Assembly (NCBI RefSeq): GCF_012516395.1
Contig: NZ_CP051206.1
Location: 4,531,334-4,595,333 of the forward strand
DNA length: 64,000 nt
DNA from: Dolichospermum flos-aquae CCAP 1403/13F
Lineage (GTDB): Bacteria > Cyanobacteriota > Cyanobacteriia > Cyanobacteriales > Nostocaceae
Direction: 5' to 3'
Position numbers and translations under genes: made by a program. Below, piece after piece: positions 43,367 to 55,252 of this stretch; the first letter of the stretch is position 1, and each line of letters begins with the position of its first letter. Under the pieces are notes generated by a model. The model did not search any database. It saw nothing but the letters and a program-made list of their open reading frames with translations, and was not told the origin of the DNA.

Positions 43367-45526
43367 ATGTATACAGAAAATAGGGCTAAAACTCAACTAA
43401 ATACAAGCGTGAATGAAACTGTACATACAGAAAACATTAGTTTGAATCGGCAAGTATATCAACGCCTAAAACTTGCTCTGAGTCTGGGTTTACGTAGACA
43501 AATCCTATTTGCTATATGTGATAATTTACATTTAAGAAATCGGATAGCAGCGCGGTTACACTCCACTCTAGCTTATCCAGTGGGTAAGGTCATATATCAG
43601 CGAGCTAATGTGGGAGATTTTAGCACGCCAGCTTATCCGCGATTAGTCACTCTGCGTCTAAATTTAAGTGATCCTAATCCTATAGCGCAAATCAATCAAT
43701 GGTTAGCTAATTATCCACCCCCTAAGGTGGGAGGATCAACAGATAATCCTGGCCGTCCCTTACCAATGCCGGGATTTCAGATTGTCGGGGTAGAAATGCT
43801 GACTAAAGAACCAGTAGCAGTACAACGTTTATTTTTAAATTATCTCCGTTTAGGTGAACAGCATTTATCAAGTCAGGAATCTAGTCACTTTGTAGAATCT
43901 AGTCTTTTATTTTGGGTTTCTCGTCCTTGGTTGTCTGCGATTCAGCAATCAGCAGCAAAATTTTGGCATTGTCGAACCGGCGTATTTGTATTTGCAGGAG
44001 AACCGACACCAACTATAGATAATAGAGGTTATCCAGAAAAATTTGCAGATTCCTATAATTTAGGTCAAGAAAATTTAGAGCATTTAGTTGTTAATGAAGA
44101 GGAAGTTTCTCAAGACATCAAACAAACAAATGAGTTTGATTTGCCTTTAACTTCAACCACAGATTTAACACAAATACCAGATAAATTTCCGGTTCAATCT
44201 CCTCAAATAACAACTAATCAGCATTTCCCTTCCTTATCTCATATTAACCAGGAGTTGCAAGGATTAATTAAGGCAACAATAAATGCTGATGATAGTGATC
44301 AAATTCAACAATTACTCTGGGAAATTGAACAGTTACATATTCAAACAGCTAAGGGAGAAGAGTTAGGGATAGCTTATCAGAATCTTGGTAATTTCTATCG
44401 GTTGCAGATTGAGCAAGGACAAGCAACTGTGGAAAATTTGATGATAGCAATTCTAGCTTATCAGGAAGCAGTTAATTATGATGAAAATTCTCCACAACTT
44501 CCAGATATTTTGAATGATTTGGGGACACTTTACTGGATGTTGCACCGCATCCCTGATAATTCTGAAGAAGCAAAAATTTATATTCAACAAGGGGTAGACT
44601 TTTATAAATTAGCACTCAAGATAATTACAGGTGATACTCAGCCAGAAACTTATACGCGGATTCAAAATAACCTGGGTACTGCCTATGGTGACTTAGCAAA
44701 ATTTGCTGAACCTGTAGAAAATTGGCAGTCCGCAGTTATTGCTTATGATGAAGCCATTCGTTACCGACAAGAAGAAATAGAACCTTTAAAATATGCTGCT
44801 TGTCAGAACAATTTAGGTACAGCTTATTGGCATCTAGGGCAGTACGATCAACCTGTAGAAAATCTCACCAAAGCGATTTCTGCTTATAAGTTAGCAGTCG
44901 TTCACTATCAACAAACAAATGATCCCCTAAAATATGCGATGATTCAAAATAATATGGGTACGGCTTATTGGAATCTTTCCCAATATGAACAACCAATAGA
45001 AAATCTCCAGTTAGCAATTCAGGTTTATAATGAAGCCCTAAAATATCGAACATCTGTGGATGTTCCTCAATCCTATGCTGCTACTCAAAATAATCTGGGT
45101 ATCGCTTACTGGCATCTAGCAAATCAGCCACAAACAATAAAAGAAGATCAACAAAAATTCGTAAAATTATGTATTAATGCTTATAAAGAAGCTGTGAATA
45201 CGGCTCACTCACTTAGTAGTCTACCTTTAAGTTTTGATTTATGGATGACACACAATAATTTAGGATTAGCTCATTATTATTTAGTGATAAATCTGTCTTT
45301 TAATGGGGATAAAAAAATGCTTTCTCAACAGTTAGAAGCCGCTTTAGAAAATCATTTACAAGCGTTAAGTGGATTTGATAGACAAACAGAAAATTATCAA
45401 ACAACAATCAGCTATATTATTAGCACAATTCGGGCTTTTCACAATGAGTTAGGAATTCAAGGACAAAATTTAGCTTTATCTAAGCTTCCAGGACATTTAT
45501 TGCCAAATGTCTTACCTAAGTTGTAA
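43367..45526 (+). CDS. Tetratricopeptide repeat protein
   Basis: 719 aa. The N-terminal ~210 residues (RQVYQRLKLALSLGLRRQIL, then LRNRIAARLH) are of unknown fold and cyanobacterial in look. A Ser/Thr/Gln linker follows (~230-290). From ~300 onward come TPR-like repeats with the recurring phrase NNLGTAYWHL, NNMGTAYWNL, NNLGIAYWHL and related units of ~40-50 residues. Such proteins scaffold complexes. No catalytic motif. It lies on its own transcript. Confidence 0.85.
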   Translation: MYTENRAKTQLNTSVNETVHTENISLNRQVYQRLKLALSLGLRRQILFAICDNLHLRNRIAARLHSTLAYPVGKVIYQRANVGDFSTPAYPRLVTLRLNLSDPNPIAQINQWLANYPPPKVGGSTDNPGRPLPMPGFQIVGVEMLTKEPVAVQRLFLNYLRLGEQHLSSQESSHFVESSLLFWVSRPWLSAIQQSAAKFWHCRTGVFVFAGEPTPTIDNRGYPEKFADSYNLGQENLEHLVVNEEEVSQDIKQTNEFDLPLTSTTDLTQIPDKFPVQSPQITTNQHFPSLSHINQELQGLIKATINADDSDQIQQLLWEIEQLHIQTAKGEELGIAYQNLGNFYRLQIEQGQATVENLMIAILAYQEAVNYDENSPQLPDILNDLGTLYWMLHRIPDNSEEAKIYIQQGVDFYKLALKIITGDTQPETYTRIQNNLGTAYGDLAKFAEPVENWQSAVIAYDEAIRYRQEEIEPLKYAACQNNLGTAYWHLGQYDQPVENLTKAISAYKLAVVHYQQTNDPLKYAMIQNNMGTAYWNLSQYEQPIENLQLAIQVYNEALKYRTSVDVPQSYAATQNNLGIAYWHLANQPQTIKEDQQKFVKLCINAYKEAVNTAHSLSSLPLSFDLWMTHNNLGLAHYYLVINLSFNGDKKMLSQQLEAALENHLQALSGFDRQTENYQTTISYIISTIRAFHNELGIQGQNLALSKLPGHLLPNVLPKL

Positions 45527-45556
45527 TTTGGTAATTGGTAATTGGTAATTGGTAAT
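45526..45556. repeat. Short TTGGTAA heptamer block
   Basis: About four TTGGTAA units run from the stop of the TPR gene into the start of the ABC gene. The TTG inside the block gives a false upstream start, and the true ATG is at 45557. Confidence 0.8.
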
Positions 45557-47413
45557 ATGAAAGAAACAGTTTTAGGGGTTCGCAATCTACAAGTTGAATT
45601 TATCAGTGACAGCAGTAAAGTAAAAGCTATTGATGATATTAGTTTTCAGCTACATCAGGGTGAGACTTTAGGAATAGTGGGAGAGTCGGGAAGTGGAAAG
45701 TCGGTTACGGCTTTAGCAATCATGGGTTTGTTGCAATATCCAGGAAAAGTGAGTGGAGGGAAAATTTTCTTTTCTCGGACAAGTGGACAACCGCTGGATT
45801 TATTAGCATTATCACCTCAAGAAATGCAGCTTTATCGAGGTGGTGATATTGCGATGATTTTTCAAGAACCAATGAGTTCTTTAAATCCGGTTTATACTAT
45901 CGGGTTTCAGTTGCAAGAAGCTATTATGCGACATCAGAATGTAAATGCAATTGAAGCGAAAAGAATTGCGATCGCGGGTTTACAAGAAGTTAAACTTTTA
46001 GCTAGTGATGAACAAATTGAGGAACAGTATCTTGATCATAATTTATCTGCATCAGGTAGTTTTAAATTAGCACAGTTGGTGAAAGAACACAAAGAAGCTA
46101 TGTTGGAAAGATATCCCCATGAGCTATCTGGAGGACAATTGCAACGAGTTATGATTGCCATGGCTATCTCTTGCAATCCATCTGTATTAATTGCTGATGA
46201 ACCAACTACAGCCTTAGATGTGACTGTGCAAGCGACAATTCTAGCATTGTTATATGAACTGCAACAAAGTCGCAATATGGCAATGATTTTTATTAGCCAT
46301 GATTTGGGGTTAATTGCGGAAATTACTGACCAAGTAGCAGTGATGTATAAAGGTAAAATTGTCGAATATGGTGCAGCAGCACAAATTTTCAATAACCCCC
46401 AACATCCTTATACGAAAGGACTTGTAGCTTGTCGTCCTAGTTTGAATCGTCGTCCCCACAAACTGCTGACTGTTTCTGACTACATGAGGGTGACAGAAGA
46501 TGAATTTGGAAAAGTGACAATTCAGAGTAAAGAACCTGCACAACCAGCAGAAACTACTAGGGACGAGACTAACGCAAGATTAGCAAATATTAGTTCACAA
46601 ACACCTCTGTTGACTGTTAGTAACTTAGAAGTGGGTTTTCCAGTCCGGGGGGTATTTGGCAGCACAAAACGTTACCATAAGGCTGTAAATGGGGTTTCCT
46701 TTGATGTTTTTCCGGGAGAAACCTTGGGATTGGTGGGAGAATCTGGTTGCGGTAAAACTACTTTAGGTAGAACATTGCTGCGATTAATCGAACCGATGAG
46801 CGGTAAAATATTATTTAATGGACAGGATATTACTCACTTGACTGGGAAAACTTTGCAGCACTTACGACGGGAAATGCAAATTATTTTCCAAAATCCTTTT
46901 AGTTCCCTCAACCCCCGGATTAAGATTGGGGAAGCGATTGTAGAACCGCTGTTAATTCATGGTGTCGGTAAGTCGAAACAACAGCGACAAGCTAGGGTAG
47001 TGGAACTGTTGGAACGGGTGGGTTTAAGTGCAGATGATATGAAAAAATATCCTCATCAGTTTTCCGGTGGTCAGCGTCAACGGGTTTGTATTGCTCGCGC
47101 TTTGGCTTTAAATCCTAAGTTTATTATTTGTGATGAGTCAGTTTCAGCTTTAGACGTATCTGTGCAAGCGCAAGTTCTCAATTTATTGAAAGAATTACAA
47201 GAGGATTTTCAACTAACTTACATTTTTATTTCCCATGATTTAAGTGTAGTCAAATTTTTGAGCGATCGCATTTTAGTGATGAATCAAGGGAAAATAGTGG
47301 AATCAGGGACATCTGACAGTATTTACTTAGAACCAAAAGAAGAATATACACAAAAACTAATCGCTGCAATTCCTACAGGTAGTCCAGAAAGGATCAGAAA
47401 TAGAATCGGATAA
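45557..47413 (+). CDS. Duplicated ABC ATPase of oligopeptide/nickel-type transporters
   Basis: 618 aa, two ABC modules in one chain. First: Walker [10 protein letters not shown]-loop [16 protein letters not shown], signature [14 protein letters not shown], Walker [14 protein letters not shown]. Second: [54 protein letters not shown]. The family powers dipeptide, oligopeptide or glutathione importers (DppDF-like). Permeases and the binding protein are not adjacent, so the substrate is open. The start at 45557 avoids five residues read from repeat DNA. Confidence 0.92.
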   Translation: MKETVLGVRNLQVEFISDSSKVKAIDDISFQLHQGETLGIVGESGSGKSVTALAIMGLLQYPGKVSGGKIFFSRTSGQPLDLLALSPQEMQLYRGGDIAMIFQEPMSSLNPVYTIGFQLQEAIMRHQNVNAIEAKRIAIAGLQEVKLLASDEQIEEQYLDHNLSASGSFKLAQLVKEHKEAMLERYPHELSGGQLQRVMIAMAISCNPSVLIADEPTTALDVTVQATILALLYELQQSRNMAMIFISHDLGLIAEITDQVAVMYKGKIVEYGAAAQIFNNPQHPYTKGLVACRPSLNRRPHKLLTVSDYMRVTEDEFGKVTIQSKEPAQPAETTRDETNARLANISSQTPLLTVSNLEVGFPVRGVFGSTKRYHKAVNGVSFDVFPGETLGLVGESGCGKTTLGRTLLRLIEPMSGKILFNGQDITHLTGKTLQHLRREMQIIFQNPFSSLNPRIKIGEAIVEPLLIHGVGKSKQQRQARVVELLERVGLSADDMKKYPHQFSGGQRQRVCIARALALNPKFIICDESVSALDVSVQAQVLNLLKELQEDFQLTYIFISHDLSVVKFLSDRILVMNQGKIVESGTSDSIYLEPKEEYTQKLIAAIPTGSPERIRNRIG

Positions 47414-47424
47414 TGTCAGATTTA

Positions 47425-47455
47425 GATCCCCGACTTCTCCAAGAAGTCGGGGATC
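47425..47455. terminator. GATCCCCGACTT palindrome
   Basis: Arms GATCCCCGACTT (47425-47436) and AAGTCGGGGATC (47444-47455), perfect, 12 bp after the ABC stop codon and touching the end of a truncated gene on the other strand. Confidence 0.75.
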
Positions 47456-47698
47456 TTATTGATGATGATCATTTAAATCAATGGGTAAAGTCCGATTTCC
47501 TAACATCGCATTTAGTAAAGTTGACTTACCATGATTAAATAGTCCAAATACAGCAATCTGAAAATTAGGATTAACTAAATAATCACAAATATAATTTACA
47601 TCTTGATGTAGTTGAGAATTTCTATCTAAATTCAATACTTTACAGGTAGATTTTAAAATATCTATTAATTCCCTATAACCTTGATATTTTTGCTGCAT
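47456..47698 (-). pseudogene. Truncated dynamin-like GTPase fragment
   Basis: 80 aa. ELIDILKSTCKVLNLDRNSQ then NFQIAVFGLFNHGKSTLLNA and MLGNRTLPIDLN: the N-terminal helices and G1 P-loop (GLFNHGKST) of a cyanobacterial dynamin-superfamily GTPase, then an abrupt end right at a palindromic repeat. Full-length relatives continue for several hundred residues with G2-G4, which are absent. It is best read as a remnant. The two neighbours upstream on the same strand (47831-47929 and 47942-48247) look like parts of the same broken cluster. Confidence 0.7.
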
Positions 47699-47830
47699 GA
47701 TTATTATTTGTCAATTATATTTTATTAATACTCTTGTTTCTCCAGTTCCTTCTGCTTTGGCGCCTCTGCGTCTGGAGCGTGAGAAAAAATCTGTATTGGG
47801 TTTCCTTGCGTCAACCCAACCTACTTATAA

Positions 47831-47929
47831 TTAGCTGTAATAAGCTAAACAAATAGCAATTTCTAAACGAACCTGAGAAACCCGTTCTAAATCATTTATA
47901 AATTGCTCAGTTCCCACTTGATAATTCAT
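47831..47929 (-). pseudogene. Short gene fragment (32 codons)
   Basis: Starts ATG at 47927-47929 and reads MNYQVGTEQFINDLERVSQV, then RLEIAICLAYYS before a stop. The content looks like the beginning of a real helical protein rather than random DNA, and it lies between the dynamin-like remnant and the small membrane protein on the same strand. Family unknown. Probably truncated. Confidence 0.4.
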
Positions 47930-47941
47930 GATGATTATACT

Positions 47942-48247
47942 TTATTTAGAGTTTTTAATTTGCGATTCTAAGAAAAGTTTGTAAAAAAGAAAAGCCAAAG
48001 CCCCAAAAATAATAATTCCGGCTAAAACTGAGGCTACTCGAACTGCAACTATAGTTGCAACAGCCAAACCAAAAAATTTTCCACCAAGAATGATTTTTCT
48101 TAGCCAAGGTTTTTGAGATTGTTCTGGTTGATGTTTCTGAGTTTTATAAATAGGTTGATCAATAGCATTGATTTGATCATCCATTTCTCGGAGTCGCTTT
48201 TCTAGCTGACGTTGAATGTCTTGATTGTGTTCATGGGGAGATTTCAT
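47942..48247 (-). CDS. Small coiled/membrane protein associated with the dynamin remnant
   Basis: 101 aa. A charged N-terminal helix (IQRQLEKRLREMDDQINAID), a Gln/Lys linker, then two adjacent hydrophobic segments (GGKFFGLAVATIVAVRVASV and LAGIIIFGALAFLFYKLFL). It is the first of three consecutive minus-strand frames of which the other two are truncated. No named family. The arrangement suggests a former operon for membrane remodelling, an inference. Confidence 0.6.
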   Translation of the reverse strand: MKSPHEHNQDIQRQLEKRLREMDDQINAIDQPIYKTQKHQPEQSQKPWLRKIILGGKFFGLAVATIVAVRVASVLAGIIIFGALAFLFYKLFLESQIKNSK

Positions 48248-48524
48248 TAATGTCCACCTTGTTTATGAAATCATTTAGTATATTGTATGATAAATTACGC
48301 ACAGAAACAACCAAAGCAATATTAACATTGCTAGATTGAGTTTAAATTCAATCTTTTGTACTTGCTTTTCAGAAATTTTCGGGAAGAAGATCCCATTAGA
48401 ATTGAGATTATAGCAACTTTAATGTATTTCTTCCTTAGCGTCTTTGCTCCTTAGCGTCTTTGCGCGAAACGAAATTACATAAAAATGTCAAAATTTGATT
48501 GGGAAAAACTCAGGTAGATGCAAA

Positions 48525-49499
48525 ATGGATATCAAAAATGGATTTGTTGGTACAATTGGTAACACCCCATTAATTCGTTTAAACAGTTTTAGCGAAGAAA
48601 CAGGTTGTGAAATCTTAGCCAAAGCCGAATATCTGAACCCTGGTGGTTCTGTCAAAGATCGGGCTGCGCTGTATATTATCGAAGATGCAGAAAAAAAAGG
48701 ACTTCTCAAACCCGGTGGTACAGTAGTCGAAGGAACAGCGGGAAATACGGGAATTGGACTGGCACATATTTGCAACGTCAAAGGTTATAAATGCTTGATT
48801 ATTATTCCCAATACCCAATCCCAAGAAAAAATAGATGCTTTAACTACCTTGGGGGCGGAAGTTCGTCCTATTCCTGCGGTCCCTTACAAAGATCCGAATA
48901 ATTACGTTAAACTATCTGGTAGAATTGCGGCGGAAATGGAAAACGCCATTTGGGCTAATCAGTTTGATAATTTAGCCAATCGTATAGCCCATTATGAGAC
49001 CACAGGTAGAGAGATTTGGCAACAGACAAATGGTAGAATTGACGGCTGGGTGGCATCAACTGGTACTGGTGGTACTTATGCTGGTGTGGCAATGTACCTA
49101 AAAGAACAAAATCCGGGCGTTAAATGTGTTGTTGCTGACCCTTTAGGTAGTGGACTATATAGCTATATCAAAACTGGTGAAATCAAAATAGCAGGTAATT
49201 CGATTACTGAAGGTATTGGTAATAGTCGCATTACCGCCAATATGGAAGGCGCACCTATTGATGATGCTATCCAAATTGATGATTCTGAAGCCTTGCGTGT
49301 TGTTTATCAACTATTAAGAAAAGATGGTTTATTAATGGGTGGTTCAACGGGAATTAATGTCGGTGCGGCTGTGGCTTTAGCTAAACAGTTGGGTCCAGGA
49401 CATACTATTGTAACTATTTTGTGTGACAGTGGTTCTCGCTATCAATCACGAATATTTAATAGTGCATGGTTAGCCAGTAAAGGATTAGTGATCAATTAG
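48525..49499 (+). CDS. cysK: Cysteine synthase A (O-acetylserine sulfhydrylase)
   Basis: 324 aa from the ATG at 48525. The upstream TTG frame is not used in family members. Beta-family PLP enzyme: MDIKNGFVGTIGNTPLIRLN, PLP-lysine Lys44 in NPGGSVKDRAA, phosphate cup STGTGGTYAG, and a C-terminal GGSTGINVGAA. The substrate Asn loop is VEGTAGNTGIG. It makes cysteine from O-acetylserine and sulfide. Cyanobacteria keep several paralogues, so this may be one of two or more. A hairpin (ATCGCCAC/GTGGCGAT, 49512-49549) follows the stop. Confidence 0.93.
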   Translation: MDIKNGFVGTIGNTPLIRLNSFSEETGCEILAKAEYLNPGGSVKDRAALYIIEDAEKKGLLKPGGTVVEGTAGNTGIGLAHICNVKGYKCLIIIPNTQSQEKIDALTTLGAEVRPIPAVPYKDPNNYVKLSGRIAAEMENAIWANQFDNLANRIAHYETTGREIWQQTNGRIDGWVASTGTGGTYAGVAMYLKEQNPGVKCVVADPLGSGLYSYIKTGEIKIAGNSITEGIGNSRITANMEGAPIDDAIQIDDSEALRVVYQLLRKDGLLMGGSTGINVGAAVALAKQLGPGHTIVTILCDSGSRYQSRIFNSAWLASKGLVIN

Positions 49500-49549
49500 C
49501 ATTTCTTAGCGATCGCCACATATACCAAATATAGTATCATAGTGGCGAT

Positions 49550-49642
49550 TTAGATGAAGCCCAGTGCTTGGGTGTTACTTCTGATTCTATTATTAAATTA
49601 TGGCTGGCTGAACGTCTTGATAAAAAAGTTACTAGGAAGTAA
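49550..49642 (+). pseudogene. Fragment of a BrnA/CopG-type antitoxin
   Basis: The frame reads LDEAQCLGVTSDSIIKLWLA, then ERLDKKVTRK to a stop. DEAxxLGVTxxSxIKxWLAERLE is the C-terminal half of common RHH antitoxins (BrnA-like). No start codon and no N-terminal half is present, and no toxin gene is near, so this is a relic. Confidence 0.5.
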
Positions 49643-49687
49643 AAACAGTAAATATTTGGATATTTTCAGTGAATTAACTGTAAACAA

Positions 49688-49999
49688 ATGTCAAACGTCC
49701 CAACTCAGGAACAACCCCTGCCTATTTCTGTAAAAGTATGTCAACATCGTACTTGTAGAAAACAAGGTGCAGAAGAAGTATTAGCAGCTTTACAAGCTTT
49801 ACCTGCTCCTAATGTGACAATTGCAGCTAGTGGCTGTTTAGGTCAATGTGGTAATGGTCCAATGGTGCTAGTTTTACCCGAAATGGTTTGGTATTGTCGG
49901 GTTTTACCTCAAGAAATACCCAGATTAGTGGAACAACATTTATTAGCTGGTAAAATAGTTAAAGAAATGCTTTATTATCGGTTTCATCCCCAGGGATAA
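49688..49999 (+). CDS. Thioredoxin-like 2Fe-2S ferredoxin protein
   Basis: 103 aa. Cysteines at 18 and 23 (KVCQHRTCRKQGAEE) and at 50 and 54 (ASGCLGQCGNGP) form the CX4C...CX3C pattern of thioredoxin-like 2Fe-2S proteins (as in NuoE C-terminal domains and Azotobacter Fd). GMV-like PMVLVLPE follows. It is a soluble electron carrier or sensor of unknown partner. Short C-terminal tail (KIVKEMLYYRFHPQG) is typical of cyanobacterial members. Confidence 0.88.
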   Translation: MSNVPTQEQPLPISVKVCQHRTCRKQGAEEVLAALQALPAPNVTIAASGCLGQCGNGPMVLVLPEMVWYCRVLPQEIPRLVEQHLLAGKIVKEMLYYRFHPQG

Positions 50000-50056
50000 A
50001 GATCACTGAAAATATATAAATGCTGTAATTTAGTACAGTAAGAAGTGAGGGAATGA

Positions 50057-50647
50057 ATGGATATTCAGCATCTACGTCAAGCATTAAAAATGAAGTGGCT
50101 AATTTATTATGAACAAAATCGTTCTTGGCTAGTTAAAATGCGAATCTGGAAAGATTATGCTGGCATCCGCAGACCTTCTTCTGGTTACATTTTAGCAACT
50201 TTATCCACTTTAGAACCAGAGTTAAAAAAAATCCTCCCTTTCATTTTGGATTTAAATAATGATCCTGATAGGATAATTGCAGCTTTGTGTTTGCACTTCA
50301 ATCCTGAACAGGAATTAAACTTATTAAAATCCCAGCATTCTACCGCAAAAAATGAGATTGTGAGTACCTCTCCTGCTCATATAGCCTTGACAGATTCACC
50401 TGTACCCAAAGAACGCAAACAGGTGTTATTGAAAATGACTACAGGCATTTCTGTGATTGCAGTGGCTACACCGATTCATCATCATTCTTCAGTTAAGCTA
50501 CCTGTCGGATTGGCCAGGGAACAAATAGATAAACGATTGATAACTACGGGAATTCCCAGCCCAAATATTACCGGGATTTCATCTACTTATAGCAATATTT
50601 TTCCGTCTTGGCTAGATGAATTGTGTCCAGGTAGAGGAAATGGGTAA
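50057..50647 (+). CDS. DUF5331 family protein
   Basis: 196 aa. First ~90 residues, MDIQHLRQALKMKWLIYYEQ, NRSWLVKMRIWKDYAGIRRP and SSGYILATLSTLEPELKKIL, are the cyanobacteria-only DUF5331 pattern. The C-terminal half (about 95-196) is low-conservation and Ser/Thr/Pro-rich. No known activity. It follows the ferredoxin-like gene by 57 bp on the same strand, so they may be co-transcribed. Confidence 0.8.
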   Translation: MDIQHLRQALKMKWLIYYEQNRSWLVKMRIWKDYAGIRRPSSGYILATLSTLEPELKKILPFILDLNNDPDRIIAALCLHFNPEQELNLLKSQHSTAKNEIVSTSPAHIALTDSPVPKERKQVLLKMTTGISVIAVATPIHHHSSVKLPVGLAREQIDKRLITTGIPSPNITGISSTYSNIFPSWLDELCPGRGNG

Positions 50648-50666
50648 TGGACAATTAGGCATTACT

Positions 50667-51647
50667 TCATGGATATTCGTGGGAAACAAAGGGAATAGCA
50701 ATTATTTCTCCTTCTGTTTCTCCAACTTGTACTTTTAAGCCAACTCCACCAGCTTTACTTCTGATGTAACCTAGTCCAAAATGACCATCAGGAGTGGTTG
50801 TATAGCTGGTGAGTTTACCTACTTTTTCTTCCCCAATGGTGATGACTGTTCCTGGTTCAGCCGCAGCACTGAGACGAATTCCCCAAAGGTATTGCTTTAC
50901 ACCTTTGTATGTATTAAGTCTGGCAATGGTTTCCTGACCGATATAACAACCTTTGCTAAAGGAAACTGTCTGCCATAAACCCACTTCCAAGGGGTTATAA
51001 TCATCCGTGAGTTCTGAATCGGTCGCGGGACGACCTTGTAATATTCGTAACATTTCCCAAGCGCGATCGCTCAATTCCACAGCCCCCAATCCTAGTATTT
51101 TCTCCCACCATATTTGTTTTTCGGCAATCGGTAAAATCAATGTATATCCAGGTGCAGCCAGGCCACTACCCACTGCAACTATCACCCGATCAACTAAAAT
51201 ATGATTACCATCTGGTTGACCAATTAAATCACCAGCTCCTAAATTTTCGACGATAGCATGGCTTTGAGGTCCAATCAGGCTTAATGTTGCCGTTTCCTCA
51301 GTCGCATCAGTTAATTTAACCTTATCTGCAAAGAAGATATAGCGATCTAACCATGCCATAAGTTCCTGACGACGGTGAGGGGAAACTAACAATAAAACAG
51401 CATCATCTAATACATAAGCAGTCACTAAATCTATCGTCCGAGCGGTAGATGTCACCATGACAGTATCGCAGCCCTGACCAGGTTTGCGAGATTGAAAATC
51501 ATTAGTGCTTTGATTATGTAAAAAGCGGAGACGATCATCATCAGAAATCCGAATACGCCCCCAATCAGAGCGATCTCTGACCACGACCCCTTCCCTTACC
51601 GCTTGAATAGTATTTATATCGTTAGTATCAATTGCAGATGTTAACAT
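50667..51647 (-). CDS. ygfZ: Folate-binding protein YgfZ
   Basis: 326 aa. GcvT-like fold with the YgfZ signature K-G-C-x-x-G-Q-E (SFSKGCYIGQETIARLNTY, about 230-248) and FLHNQSTNDF near the N-terminus, LRILQGRPA in the middle. By family knowledge YgfZ/IBA57 proteins help assemble or repair [4Fe-4S] clusters in a folate-dependent way. The length is normal. It stands convergent to the DUF5331 gene with a 19-bp gap. Confidence 0.93.
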   Translation of the reverse strand: MLTSAIDTNDINTIQAVREGVVVRDRSDWGRIRISDDDRLRFLHNQSTNDFQSRKPGQGCDTVMVTSTARTIDLVTAYVLDDAVLLLVSPHRRQELMAWLDRYIFFADKVKLTDATEETATLSLIGPQSHAIVENLGAGDLIGQPDGNHILVDRVIVAVGSGLAAPGYTLILPIAEKQIWWEKILGLGAVELSDRAWEMLRILQGRPATDSELTDDYNPLEVGLWQTVSFSKGCYIGQETIARLNTYKGVKQYLWGIRLSAAAEPGTVITIGEEKVGKLTSYTTTPDGHFGLGYIRSKAGGVGLKVQVGETEGEIIAIPFVSHEYP

Positions 51648-51755
51648 AGTGGTACAGAGTTGATAAAATTATCACCATAAGCGGATAGAGGATGTAGGTT
51701 AACATCAAGCTCTTTCAAAACTATAGTTTCCAACTTGGATCTAGTTTATACTCAG

Positions 51756-51784
51756 ATACCGGACTTCTTTAAGAAATCCGGTAT
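51756..51784. terminator. Palindromic repeat (degenerate copy)
   Basis: ATACCGGACTTCTT and AAGAAATCCGGTAT, 14-nt arms with one non-Watson-Crick position, downstream of the tRNA-Ser gene on its strand. Plausible tRNA terminator and part of the six-copy palindrome family. Confidence 0.6.
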
Positions 51785-51801
51785 GTAGCTTCTGTAAAAA
51801 T

Positions 51802-51888
51802 GGAGAGGGGGGGATTCGAACCCCCGAAGGGATATAATCCCTTAACAGATTAGCAATCTGCCGCTTTCGACCACTCAGCCACCTCTCC
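51802..51888 (-). tRNA. tRNA-Ser(GCU)
   Basis: 87 nt on the minus strand. Acceptor GGAGAGG pairs with CCTCTCC. Anticodon loop CAGATT-GCT-AATCTG gives anticodon GCU. A long variable arm (AAGGGATTATATCCCTT) is typical of serine tRNAs, and the T-loop GGTTCGAATCC is intact. CCA is not encoded. Confidence 0.97.
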
Positions 51889-52342
51889 AGGTCATGAGTA
51901 ATAATCGTAGCAGAAGTTTTTGAGCTTGTCAATAGTTATTTTGTAAATAGATTCATTGACCATTGACCAATGACCAAGTTTTGACACTCTCCGGTCTAAA
52001 GACGCGGAGATTCTATAGAGAGTTTCAGTCTATATCCCTCAGTTATCCCAGTTTCAGGCAGGGTTCCTTAAATATTTGGGTTCTTGCCCTGATTTCGTTT
52101 GCCCTGGCGGGTGAAATCATATCTGACAAGCGTAACTTTCCGAGAGTCCCTCGGTAGCTTTTTATGTCTTTAGTGACAATTTAGTTGTATCACGAATATG
52201 GATTAAAATTTGAAATAATTTCAAATTTTCAAATTAACGTCAATGCAGGATAAAGGAAAGCCTCTAGCCTTCATCTCTTGTCTAAAGCCCAAATGTGGCT
52301 GACTCAGTCAGCCACATTTTCAAGGGTTTTCGACGTTCTTCC
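51889..52342. other. Intergenic region with an IS200/IS605-like end and a crtB terminator
   Basis: GACACTCTCCGGTCTAAAG then ACGCGGAGATTCT (51980-52015) is the kind of hairpin found at the right end of IS200/IS605-family (TnpB) insertion sequences. No TnpA or TnpB frame remains. A hairpin CCGAG-AGTCC-CTCGG (52140-52154) followed by a T-run ends the block. The crtB terminator lies further on. The whole may be a relic element plus its 3' RNA end. Confidence 0.4.
52291..52319. terminator. Strong hairpin after crtB
   Basis: AAATGTGGCTGAC (52291-52303) and GTCAGCCACATTT (52307-52319) pair perfectly over 13 bp with a 3-nt loop, 24 bp beyond the crtB stop. Confidence 0.8.
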
Positions 52343-54698
<2,356 letters not shown>

Positions 54699-55252
54699 TT
54701 AAACCTACTATTATTTAATATTTCTTAACTGTTTTGTCGTTCTAATTATACGTTGCAATCCGTTACATTTGGCGATTCTAGTTTGATTGCTTCCCAAAAA
54801 ATTCCCAAAATCTTCCGCCAACTATCTAATTTACCCTAATCATCAGTCCAGGGATTAACACAAATTTTTTTGAAGTCAAAAATATTTAGTGTAGTTTATG
54901 ACTCATCATCAATCCGTGTATATTTTTGGGTAACTGCTTGTCACAAATACAAAACCTGATTTTTTTATTAAGTATTAATATGCAAGATGCCTATGTGACT
55001 TAGTAAAGTAAATGGCAGGATAAATCGCTATTCATAAGCAAAAGTAATGGAAATATTAGTAATACCTGAAAACTAGATTTAAAACTTTTATTTATTTCAA
55101 TCTCTATTACGGTATATGATGATCCCAGAGGGTTTAATCATAATTAAGTCTGAAATCACATAGAAATTATGTAATTAAAAAAACTCTCTTTTTATTCAAC
55201 CTGGGAATTATTTCTCTAGGAATTGTGCATCTATCTGGAGAATAAATAAACT
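54699..55252. other. Divergent promoter region between crtP and the RlpA gene
   Basis: 554 bp of A/T-rich DNA. No ORF, RNA or operator is recognised. It should contain the crtP promoter (light- or redox-regulated by family knowledge) and that of the RlpA gene. Confidence 0.5.

Noticed and set aside
51963-52157. 64-codon plus-strand frame
   Set aside because: Lies in the insertion-sequence-like noncoding end; the start is in a repeat and the sequence has no gene-like features.
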